From Bacteroidales bacterium (GTDB lineage: Bacteria > Bacteroidota > Bacteroidia > Bacteroidales > VadinHA17), in the NCBI GenBank assembly GCA_029935275.1, contig JAOZKQ010000025.1:1-13492 (forward strand): a DNA stretch of 13,492 nt, read 5' to 3'. The translations under genes were made by a program, and so were the position numbers. Of the stretch, positions 1 to 8,183 are shown piece after piece. Below the pieces are notes generated by a model. That model had not been told where the DNA came from. It did no database searches and worked only from the letters and a program-made list of their open reading frames with translations. Positions within the stretch are counted from its first letter, which is position 1; each line of letters opens with the position of its first letter.

Positions 1-3000
1 GAAAGTGTAAAACGAAGGCTAAAGCCTACATTTGTATTAAATGTAGGAAAGGTCCTTGCAATATAAGGTTGCTTATTTACCATTCTGTCAAAGAATAACC
101 GAAGGTTAAAGCGATCGCTTAACACATAATCTGCAGTAAATTTGATTGTAATAATACGTTGTCCGGCTGTGGGTTCATTTGTTGCTTCCAAAACCTTTCT
201 CATAATAGTAACATTATCCCGTATCTCCACATCAGCTCTTAAATTCAGATCACTTTTAAGTTCTTTTTGACCTCCTCCCGTTTTTATAACAAATGACAAA
301 TCATTAAACCGATAACCCGTACCAATAACAATAGCATTATTAGCGATCTCGGTAAGCTGATTATTAGACAAACTCAGCGAAAGGGTCCTGGATTTTTTAA
401 TTTCAAACCTGGAAGTAATACCATTCTTCCAAACCATATCCAAATTAATCAGTGGACTAAATTGTTCATTTAGTGCTACTGCAGCCATATCAAATTCAGG
501 AATAAAATTATAATTCAGACCTCTAAAATCTTCCATGTCATTATAATTCAGGTTTGTTATGTATGCCCCAATGTCATAAGTTGAGCGATATGCATGTGAT
601 AAAGTAATCGACCTAAAATATTTTTTTATAAAATCGAGCCTGTTCAATCCATCAAAAGTGATCCGCCAGTTTGGTAAAATATCCATTATTGAGGGTAAAG
701 CATCCAGACCTATTCTGTTGGGGTCCCGATTTGCATAAGCTGCCAAAAATGCGGGAATAAGAACTTCCTGAGAGGTAATAGAATAACCATTCTTATATGG
801 CCCTTCAATTGGCAAGCCCGTTTCAGGATCCATATCCGGATCATAAGTAGGATCACTTTGCTGCCTCAAATTTGCTCTTCGTTGTGAAATAACTTCTGTA
901 TATTTAATAAATTTCTGAAAATTTTCCGATTGGTAATTATTTGATGCTGAAATCTTTTCAAATGCCGTTCCAAATGTTATGTAAGACATGCTAAAGTTTC
1001 CTGAATAGATAGCATTTCTTGTACTATCAGGGAAATTACCATTTTTATCTGCAAGGTAATAAGCACTATAGTTTTTTGAAATCCTGCGGTTAGCTGTCAA
1101 GTCAATCCTTAATCCCCTAAAAGGTTCAATCGTACTCCGGAAATTAAAATTCTCACTATGTGTCATTAAATAAGCCGAATTTAAGACTGTATCAGTGGTC
1201 AACCATCTATTTCGAACTGCCTGCTCTGCAAATCCCTGATTCTGATAACCAATAATGAAAGGGACACCGGGAGCAAGGTTCTCACCAATGCGCTGGATTC
1301 CCATAATTTCAGTTTGTGGCATATATCCGGGTAAAACCGTACCCTCATTTTGCGAATAGGACAAGGAAATATTTCTGATACCCATTATTATCCTGGCAGA
1401 AACTTCTTCAATCATTATAAGAGGATTCGGCTTTCTCTCCTTCTGCCCCTCAACAAATAAAGATGCATTTTTATAATCCTTGTCAGTTGTGAAAGTAATC
1501 CTTCGGTCATTATCAATTTTCACATCCCCTGTAATTATTTTTTGATCACTGTCATAAACTTTTACGGTAACGTTCTCCGTCATTAGTTTATGATTAATGA
1601 CTTTAGGCTCTCCTGCCTTAAGTCGCATACTTTCTCTTGTATAGACAACTTTTTTAAATCTTTTCTGATCCGATTGTCCAAGCTTTCCTGACCGGCTCTT
1701 TTGATTGATATCTCTAAGAAAGCCAATTTTATTATATAGGTTCACCAGATTTAACTGACCATTTAATTGTCCTGTATTTGAATTCTGAATACGGTTTCCA
1801 AGATTTATATTAACCGTGTCAGCAAACAATGGACCAGCATACCAGTCATAAGTAGCAGTATATCTAGCCGTAAGCGTCACCCAATCAAGCAAAGGCAATT
1901 TATTGATAGGTACAGTATAAGATGCATTGAAAGTATGGTAATAGTGTGTATTTCTACCAAAATTTCTCAAACCAATTAATATTGAATCCTTCCAAACCTG
2001 GTAATCATCTTTATATCTTTCACGATCTACCCCACCCTGGGGTTCGTCAATACGAGCAATATTACCAGCATTAAAATCAAATTTCAGGCTCTTGGTCAAA
2101 TCCCATTTCAGATCGTAGAAACGGTTCCAGAAGAAATCTTTTCTAAAAGTCGGATTAATTTTTAAATCCGGATTATCAATATTTCTGGTTTTAACCTCAT
2201 TATAATACCTGGTTAAATCAGTTCGGAAAGAGAGATAACTTGGGTATAAAGTAAAGTTAAAATCCTTAATTATGCGTAATGCTTTCGCATTTAATGCTTT
2301 TGTTTGTCTGAATGGCTCAATGCTCTTAGGCCTTGAATTGTATATATATGAAAAGCCACCCCGGTAGTTTTTTTCCAGATCTAATTCTGTTTTAATATTT
2401 CTGGCCTTAATCTCATTAAAAGAATAATTTAATGCGAAGTTAGCAGGGTCATAGATTTTTGGTTTGGCGCTTCTTATACCCACATTTACATTGGTAAAAT
2501 TCAGGCTTTTTCTTTTTACATAATCCTGGGCATAATACTTAATCGAATCCTTTTTTTCTTTTGTTTCAGCGTGGTTCAATGCAACCTTCAAAGGTATATC
2601 AGGATCTAAAGGGTTATATTCCGGATTCACTCTGGATTCAGAATATCCCAGATACATTGGGATATGAACATTTGCTTTTTCAGGAAAAAACTTACCCAAT
2701 TCAAGGTTAGTTGAGATATCATATTCCAAAACTTCTTCCATACTTCTTTGGCTCACCTTTTTCTCAATACTTCCAAACCCTGGTTTTATCGTTTGACCTG
2801 CGATATCAATTGTACCAAGATCAGCTAATTGTGCCTGCAACCTGGCATTAGCTGCCCATCCATTCGTATTGTCAAAACCTGTGAGACGAAGTTCATTCAC
2901 CCAAATCTCACCTGATTTGCTCAAACCATCATCAGTAATGTCATCGCCACTTCTGTGTGGGTTCCGTACTCCAATCATTATGGTACGTATATCGCTAAGA

Positions 3001-6000
3001 TTAGGATTACCAGCAATTTTAATTTCATTGCCATCTCTTACAATACTGAAAATATCACTGGGTTTTATATTTGAGCCTACTCGTCTTAATGCATCATTCC
3101 TGGCCAATTTAAGTTCCTGAAACAACTTTAGATCTATTATCATTTTATTCTCCTCCGGCCAAACAATTAGCTTGTCTGACTCAGAGTCATCCCTATAGAA
3201 TCCCGGGGGAGTTACACTCAAAGGAATTTCATATTCATAGTAATTGTTACGATAGTCGGTTCCTAAACGAACAAAAGCCGTCAGAGCACCATCTTCCAGT
3301 GACCCTCCCTCAAAAGCTTCGGCATGGATCTCCATCTGAATTTTATTGTATTTTCTAAAGTCATAACTTGTATTCTTAAATGCTGCTCTGGCATCTCCAT
3401 CGCCCAGATCTTTAATATACAATACCATTGACTGTTCATTCAACTGCTGTAACTGAGGATTAGTAGGATCAATTTCTCTGGTAAATCCGGGAGGTAAAAC
3501 ATAATTCACAGGCTCTTTACTGGAATTTTCTTCGATATTTACAGCTGAAATTTCAAAAAACCCACTTTCGGGCTGAGGAACCGTAATATTTTCCCCTCCC
3601 TGAAGCAATGAAAAATCATATTTTCTCCATTCACCCCTAACCAATTCAAGTTCTGCAAATCGAAGAACAACAGGCTTTCTAAAGCCACGAAGGTACATTC
3701 TCAAAAAACGAATGGATCTAAAGTCCTGTATAGAGCCAATCCTTCTTTGAAAATCAGACAAAGGAATTTTCAGCTGGTACCAGTTTACCGATGATTCCTC
3801 TCCATTTGCAAATGTAACAGTTGAAGTAACCACATCAGTAATATATTTTTGTCCTTCGGCAAGACTGTTTTGATTCAAATTTATCTTATACTGATAATAG
3901 GTTTCGGTTTCACTTAGGGTATTATCCCTGTTTATATCCTCCACATTAGGTAAGGTTGACCCGGTAGTGGGGTAATTTTCTACTGATTGTTCAGCTGTGG
4001 GTGAATTACCTTCCATTCCATTATACTTTTTATAACGGTCCAAAATTCCAAGCTCCTGACCATCATAATCGCTTCCCCTGTAATAATGAAAATCATCACT
4101 TGATGGATCTTTACTCATATCCTCATATACAGCAGGATCTACCAGTAATTTCAGGGAGTCCAGATAATTTTGATAAAAGCTCATTTCATCAGAATTCATT
4201 AATCCCTCCATTCCAACATCCTGGTATATACGAGAATTAATATCATTATCAAAAGCATTTACCATTGATTGTTTTTTTGGGACCCTTCCCCAGATTGTCG
4301 TATCCACATCAAGGACCTCAGGTCCGGTAGGCAATCCATTTTCAAAACTTTTTCTTGAATCATTAAGTATATCTTCTGAAATATCACCAAAGTTCAAATA
4401 GAGTTCACCACCTGGATTATCCCGGTCCTCAACAAAAGGATCCATTAGCCAGAATTTCACATATTGAATATTTGCTGCTTCAAAATCATTGGTTTGAACT
4501 TCCCGCATAATACCTCCCCACCTTGTTTCCGGATCCCTGAGTTCCCCATCAGAAGTTACACCTGAAGAATATTGGTCAGGTTCCAGGTCGAAGTTATACT
4601 GACCTTTTTCATTAGGATAATAAGCAAGATTCAATACGGCAATATTTGTAGGTATGCCACTGGGGCTTTCTTTATTTGGCCATATTTCCTTTTCAAATAT
4701 TTCTCTAACATAGTGGCTTGATTGGGTAGCAGGATTATTTTTCATATGCGCCGGAGTAGTAGAATTATTTCTTAAAAATAAAGGGTCGATAAAATACCAT
4801 GCCAATTTAGCTCTGTTATAGCCTGTTACTCTACTATTAACCAACTGCTCTTCAGGGAACATATCAGGCTGTCCAAATGGAACACTAGCCATCACCCAGG
4901 CATTCAGGGATTTCAAATCAATAGAAGTTTCACTACCTTCAAAATCGTCAATGTAAGAAGTACCTGCTTTCCCAACAGCTTTTGAATGACCTGGTACAAG
5001 TTGTGCAAATTCACCGGTAAAACGGATTGAAGAAGGCGCCTTAGTCTGAATAAAAGGCAATATATCAACTATGTTTGTCAAGAGCCTGGAATCTTTCTGA
5101 TAAGAAGTATTCAATCCCCACATGATATTCGACATGGGTTCGTCGTTAATATTTACTTTCTGTGTAAGTGGACGCTCCGTAAGGTTCATGAAGGTACCAC
5201 CTATATTAAAATTATCATTGATATTATATTCAAGATGGGTTCCCAGGAGGGTTTTTGTTTGAAATGCAAATAACTGATTACTTTCCAGAGACACCCTTAT
5301 GGGTGTTTGAGACTGAAGTAAACCTGAATTAATAATCTTTACCCTACCCAGATTATAATCCACTGTATAGTCCACATTTTCAGTCAATTGAATACCCCCG
5401 GCAGTTACTTTTACCGAACCTTTTGGTACATTAATGGCATTTAATGGTATATCGGAACTTGACGAGGAAGAATAAGAACCCGATAACAAAAATTTATTTT
5501 TTTCTGAAATTTGCTCAGCTTTTACTTTCGAGGAGTCATATAGTGCTTGAAAAACATATTTATCAGCAATAGCATCATCTCCAATTTTTGCACGCAAATA
5601 GGACCCAAAGGGCTCCAGTACCGGAAAGATAACCCTACCGTTATCAGGATTAATCGTAATCCCAGCCATGAAGTCAAACCGGCCATCTGCATTTGGAGCT
5701 AACTGCGAATCAAGATTATCAAGATTCAGTACTTCCAGCAAAATATCGTTTGCAATATTCCCTTCCGTAATATAATTAACAGCATTACCATTATTATCAT
5801 CACGATACAACACATTCAATTGAAAATCCTTTTGACTCAGTTGATAAGCCCCAAGAGAGTATATGTTTTTCATCATTAATGACCATGTTGGAAGCTTTGG
5901 AGTTAAGTTGGTCCCTTTTAGTAATTTAAGAATTAAAGAATTAGGAGCATTTATTCCATCCGTTGTAAGCTCTCCAATTTTATATACTTTACCCTGATAG

Positions 6001-7448
6001 GTATATTCATATGCAACTGCCAATACCTCATCTGCATTTAAGGCTGTGTTAATTGATATATAACCCAACTGCCGGTTAATTGAATATTCTCTTTCGGTAA
6101 GTTTTCTGGCTGTTTCAATCTTCTCATAATCCTGGCCTATGATAAATCCTGGTTCAAGCGGAGCAAGCGTACTTGTAATACTGTTAATATTACGAATTCC
6201 TGCATATGTAGTATTTAGCGAATTGTACTGACCATTTCTTTGATTATCAGGCAGTAACCCGGCGTTAGTTTGCTGAAATTCAGGCACCGTATTAAATATA
6301 TTTGCTGAGGATTCACCGAGATCCATGAAAGCCGCAATATTTCTGGATTCCTCAAATCTATTAGATTTATTAGTTATCCAAATTTCAATTTTCTGAATAT
6401 TAACACCTGTATTTATAACCGGTAAATTTTGTAAAGCCCTGTCATAAGTATCTCTAAAAAAAAGTGATAGGAAGAAGTGTTTATTTTCCTCATAATCCAA
6501 AGCCTCAACTTCAAATTCTTCAATTTGGGCTCCTCCTTTTACCTCAATTACCGAAGTTTCTCCTTTCTGTTGCGAAAAAACAGTAGATACATTTAGTTTA
6601 CCAAACTGCAATTCTGTTTTTAATCCAAATAAACTCTGGCTTCCCTGAATAAGAGTACCAGGTAAAGGAAAAGTCACATTCCCTGCTTCAATTTTCTTAA
6701 TAATCTCATCTTCTTTCCCGGCATATTCAAGTTTGGTTTGATTTTCAAAATCGAATGTAGCTTCAGTATTATAGTTTACCCCCAACTTCACCTTATCACC
6801 AATTGTACCAGCAACATTCATTTGAATCTTCTCCTGAAAATCAAAAGTAGTAACCTTACGTAGGCGTTCTGATAAAGCAGGATTATCAATTCTGGAAGTA
6901 TTTGTTCCAAAGATAAGCTCAGCGGAACCTTGTGGTACAATGTTAATTACATTGCTTCCAAAGACCTTATCAAAAGTTTCTCCTCCAACATGGAATTCCG
7001 GAATAAGAGATTTTTTAAAATCCTGAACTGTACCTGCAGCCCTTTGTCTCCAGTAAGACCGCATTTCCTGGTCAAATTTCCACTTCTTATATTCTTCCAG
7101 AGTCATAGTAACCGGCGGGCGGTAATTGATGGTTCCTATCTTTTCATAAACTATATATTTCCCTGATTTTTCATCATATATAACCTCCTTTTTAATATTC
7201 GCAGGGTTATTCAAGTACATAGCTGAGTTATAACCCGGAAGAAAGGGATTACCGGATTCATCAGGAAAAGGGTATTTTAAATCAGGGGTAGTATCTGTAC
7301 TGACTGTGTCTTGCAAAATTAGATTAAAATCCGGAACAGGAATGAAGAAGGTTTCAGCATGCCCATAAATACCAGAGAATAAAAACAAAACAAAAAACAA
7401 TCCAGACCCTAAAAAAAAATATTTAGATGTCTTATTCAACAGGTTCAA
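1..7448 (-). CDS. sprA: SprA (Sov), type IX secretion outer-membrane translocon; 3' end cut by window edge
   Basis: SprA is the giant single-chain outer-membrane beta-barrel through which the type IX system exports proteins with C-terminal secretion domains; in gliding species it is also needed for motility. I translated the frame from 7448 to the left edge: 2482 codons with no stop, slightly longer than the roughly 2400 residues known for Flavobacterium SprA. A signal peptide covers about residues 1-31 (hydrophobic 11-27, likely cleavage after GHA). Family hallmarks follow in order: NYRPPVTMTLEEY (108-120), FGSNVINIVPQGSAELIFG (163-181), FDFENQTKLEYAGKED (232-247), an FGSYLRAKIGD segment near 610, YIDDFEGS (832-839), a VNELRL segment near 1518, and a C-terminal strand ending SLRFTL at the edge. 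Relatives end two residues later, so only a few codons should be missing. No ATG exists before codon 77, which lies past the signal peptide; TTG at 7446-7448 is my start, with TTG at 7437-7439 as the alternative. It follows the ruvA stop by 5 nt, suggesting coupled translation. Confidence 0.96.
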   Translation of the reverse strand, partial: MNLLNKTSKYFFLGSGLFFVLFLFSGIYGHAETFFIPVPDFNLILQDTVSTDTTPDLKYPFPDESGNPFLPGYNSAMYLNNPANIKKEVIYDEKSGKYIVYEKIGTINYRPPVTMTLEEYKKWKFDQEMRSYWRQRAAGTVQDFKKSLIPEFHVGGETFDKVFGSNVINIVPQGSAELIFGTNTSRIDNPALSERLRKVTTFDFQEKIQMNVAGTIGDKVKLGVNYNTEATFDFENQTKLEYAGKEDEIIKKIEAGNVTFPLPGTLIQGSQSLFGLKTELQFGKLNVSTVFSQQKGETSVIEVKGGAQIEEFEVEALDYEENKHFFLSLFFRDTYDRALQNLPVINTGVNIQKIEIWITNKSNRFEESRNIAAFMDLGESSANIFNTVPEFQQTNAGLLPDNQRNGQYNSLNTTYAGIRNINSITSTLAPLEPGFIIGQDYEKIETARKLTEREYSINRQLGYISINTALNADEVLAVAYEYTYQGKVYKIGELTTDGINAPNSLILKLLKGTNLTPKLPTWSLMMKNIYSLGAYQLSQKDFQLNVLYRDDNNGNAVNYITEGNIANDILLEVLNLDNLDSQLAPNADGRFDFMAGITINPDNGRVIFPVLEPFGSYLRAKIGDDAIADKYVFQALYDSSKVKAEQISEKNKFLLSGSYSSSSSSDIPLNAINVPKGSVKVTAGGIQLTENVDYTVDYNLGRVKIINSGLLQSQTPIRVSLESNQLFAFQTKTLLGTHLEYNINDNFNIGGTFMNLTERPLTQKVNINDEPMSNIMWGLNTSYQKDSRLLTNIVDILPFIQTKAPSSIRFTGEFAQLVPGHSKAVGKAGTSYIDDFEGSETSIDLKSLNAWVMASVPFGQPDMFPEEQLVNSRVTGYNRAKLAWYFIDPLFLRNNSTTPAHMKNNPATQSSHYVREIFEKEIWPNKESPSGIPTNIAVLNLAYYPNEKGQYNFDLEPDQYSSGVTSDGELRDPETRWGGIMREVQTNDFEAANIQYVKFWLMDPFVEDRDNPGGELYLNFGDISEDILNDSRKSFENGLPTGPEVLDVDTTIWGRVPKKQSMVNAFDNDINSRIYQDVGMEGLMNSDEMSFYQNYLDSLKLLVDPAVYEDMSKDPSSDDFHYYRGSDYDGQELGILDRYKKYNGMEGNSPTAEQSVENYPTTGSTLPNVEDINRDNTLSETETYYQYKINLNQNSLAEGQKYITDVVTSTVTFANGEESSVNWYQLKIPLSDFQRRIGSIQDFRSIRFLRMYLRGFRKPVVLRFAELELVRGEWRKYDFSLLQGGENITVPQPESGFFEISAVNIEENSSKEPVNYVLPPGFTREIDPTNPQLQQLNEQSMVLYIKDLGDGDARAAFKNTSYDFRKYNKIQMEIHAEAFEGGSLEDGALTAFVRLGTDYRNNYYEYEIPLSVTPPGFYRDDSESDKLIVWPEENKMIIDLKLFQELKLARNDALRRVGSNIKPSDIFSIVRDGNEIKIAGNPNLSDIRTIMIGVRNPHRSGDDITDDGLSKSGEIWVNELRLTGFDNTNGWAANARLQAQLADLGTIDIAGQTIKPGFGSIEKKVSQRSMEEVLEYDISTNLELGKFFPEKANVHIPMYLGYSESRVNPEYNPLDPDIPLKVALNHAETKEKKDSIKYYAQDYVKRKSLNFTNVNVGIRSAKPKIYDPANFALNYSFNEIKARNIKTELDLEKNYRGGFSYIYNSRPKSIEPFRQTKALNAKALRIIKDFNFTLYPSYLSFRTDLTRYYNEVKTRNIDNPDLKINPTFRKDFFWNRFYDLKWDLTKSLKFDFNAGNIARIDEPQGGVDRERYKDDYQVWKDSILIGLRNFGRNTHYYHTFNASYTVPINKLPLLDWVTLTARYTATYDWYAGPLFADTVNINLGNRIQNSNTGQLNGQLNLVNLYNKIGFLRDINQKSRSGKLGQSDQKRFKKVVYTRESMRLKAGEPKVINHKLMTENVTVKVYDSDQKIITGDVKIDNDRRITFTTDKDYKNASLFVEGQKERKPNPLIMIEEVSARIIMGIRNISLSYSQNEGTVLPGYMPQTEIMGIQRIGENLAPGVPFIIGYQNQGFAEQAVRNRWLTTDTVLNSAYLMTHSENFNFRSTIEPFRGLRIDLTANRRISKNYSAYYLADKNGNFPDSTRNAIYSGNFSMSYITFGTAFEKISASNNYQSENFQKFIKYTEVISQRRANLRQQSDPTYDPDMDPETGLPIEGPYKNGYSITSQEVLIPAFLAAYANRDPNRIGLDALPSIMDILPNWRITFDGLNRLDFIKKYFRSITLSHAYRSTYDIGAYITNLNYNDMEDFRGLNYNFIPEFDMAAVALNEQFSPLINLDMVWKNGITSRFEIKKSRTLSLSLSNNQLTEIANNAIVIGTGYRFNDLSFVIKTGGGQKELKSDLNLRADVEIRDNVTIMRKVLEATNEPTAGQRIITIKFTADYVLSDRFNLRLFFDRMVNKQPYIARTFPTFNTNVGFSLRFTL

Positions 7449-7453
7449 AAAAA

Positions 7454-8044
7454 CTAAAATTTACCAAGTGCTTCTCTGAGTAGTTCCTCCACCGATATTT
7501 CCGGATTTTTGGAAATAATACTTTCAACTATCTTTGTTACCGAGGATTTTGTAAATCCTAAAGTTGCTAAAGCAGATAACGATTCTTCTTTAATCCTATT
7601 GCTTGAAATATCAAATATTTCACTTTTTTCAGTAGTTTTTCCCACTTTATCCCTTAAATCGACAATAACTCGTTGAGCTGTTTTTGCTCCAATTCCTTTT
7701 ATTCCTTTCAAAACTACCACATTTCCCGTGGTTATAGCCTCAATAGTTTCATTTGGTGACAAGGCAGATAGTATCATACGGGCCGTATTTGCCCCAATTC
7801 CTGAAACAGAAATCAGTAGCCTGAAGATATTCCTCTCTTCCCAGGAAAAAAAACCATAGAATAAATGCGCGTCTTCACGAATTATTTGATGAATGAACAG
7901 CTTTGCTTCCTTTGCTTCCTTAGCTTCATTCAGTTGGGTAAAAGTGTTTATTGAAATATGAATCAGATAACCTATATCCCCATTTTCCAATATAACATTT
8001 GTTGGGCTCAGCTGGTCAATTTTACCTTTAATATATTCAAACAT
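7454..8044 (-). CDS. ruvA: Holliday junction branch migration complex subunit RuvA
   Basis: RuvA binds four-way DNA junctions as a tetramer and recruits the RuvB motor for branch migration in recombinational repair, in the cytoplasm. The protein is 196 residues, normal for the family. Domain I (about 1-63) is an OB fold that includes the acidic pin Glu57-Asp58 in REDAHLFYGF. Domain II holds two helix-hairpin-helix motifs, SVSGIGANTA (79-88) and LKGIKGIGAKTA (112-123), the second followed by QRVIVDLRDK. After a linker (about 136-150), domain III (about 152-196), the RuvB-binding part, contains ALATLGF. The start is an ATG with normal N-terminal alignment (MFEYIKGKI). A KEA-KEA-KEA run at about 39-48, in a loop before the pin, comes from a 9-bp tandem repeat. 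The gene lies downstream of the maeB terminator; I see no clear TAnnTTTG box before it, so its promoter is unresolved. sprA follows after 5 nt and probably shares its transcript. Confidence 0.97.
   Translation of the reverse strand: MFEYIKGKIDQLSPTNVILENGDIGYLIHISINTFTQLNEAKEAKEAKLFIHQIIREDAHLFYGFFSWEERNIFRLLISVSGIGANTARMILSALSPNETIEAITTGNVVVLKGIKGIGAKTAQRVIVDLRDKVGKTTEKSEIFDISSNRIKEESLSALATLGFTKSSVTKIVESIISKNPEISVEELLREALGKF
7902..7928. repeat. 9-bp tandem repeat within ruvA
   Basis: Two exact copies of TTTGCTTCC (7902-7910 and 7911-7919) are followed by a third, degenerate copy (7920-7928, two mismatches). On the coding strand this gives the repeated tripeptide Lys-Glu-Ala in RuvA. The unit is a multiple of three, so a gain or loss of a copy would keep the reading frame. 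Confidence 0.8.
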
Positions 8045-8125
8045 CTATCTATTTTTAAATTGCTAATTTAATTAAAAATGCTTAAGAATTAAATAGACTG
8101 AAAATTGATAAGCAAGCGAAAATTC

Positions 8126-8161
8126 AAAAAAAAACAGGAAATAATAAATACTTCCTGTTTT
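8126..8161 (-). terminator. Intrinsic terminator of maeB
   Basis: A perfect 10-bp inverted repeat, AAAACAGGAA (8131-8140) with TTCCTGTTTT (8152-8161), encloses an 11-nt loop. Read on the minus strand, the hairpin is followed by a run of T residues (nine A on the plus strand at 8126-8134, partly inside the stem). It begins 22 nt after the maeB stop, the expected place for a Rho-independent terminator, and separates maeB from ruvA-sprA. On the plus strand the T run is only four long, so action in that direction is less likely, and no plus-strand gene leads into it. Confidence 0.85.
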
Positions 8162-8183
8162 CAATATTCAGTTACAATACTTT

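Noticed and set aside
2869..4240. Plus-strand open frames of about 80 codons at 2869-3120 and 4001-4240
   Set aside because: They lie wholly inside sprA on the opposite strand, whose frame gives continuous family-typical sequence; the plus-strand peptides show no recognisable motif.
5461..5490. Serine-rich run in SprA encoded near 5470
   Set aside because: A serine-rich YxSSSSS segment at this point is, as I recall, a normal feature of SprA proteins, and the codons are mixed, so it is not a slippage repeat.
1..7448. Possible frameshift or fragmentation of sprA
   Set aside because: Translation in one frame from the signal peptide to the left edge stays open and keeps SprA hallmarks at both ends and at several internal points, so the gene is intact within the window.
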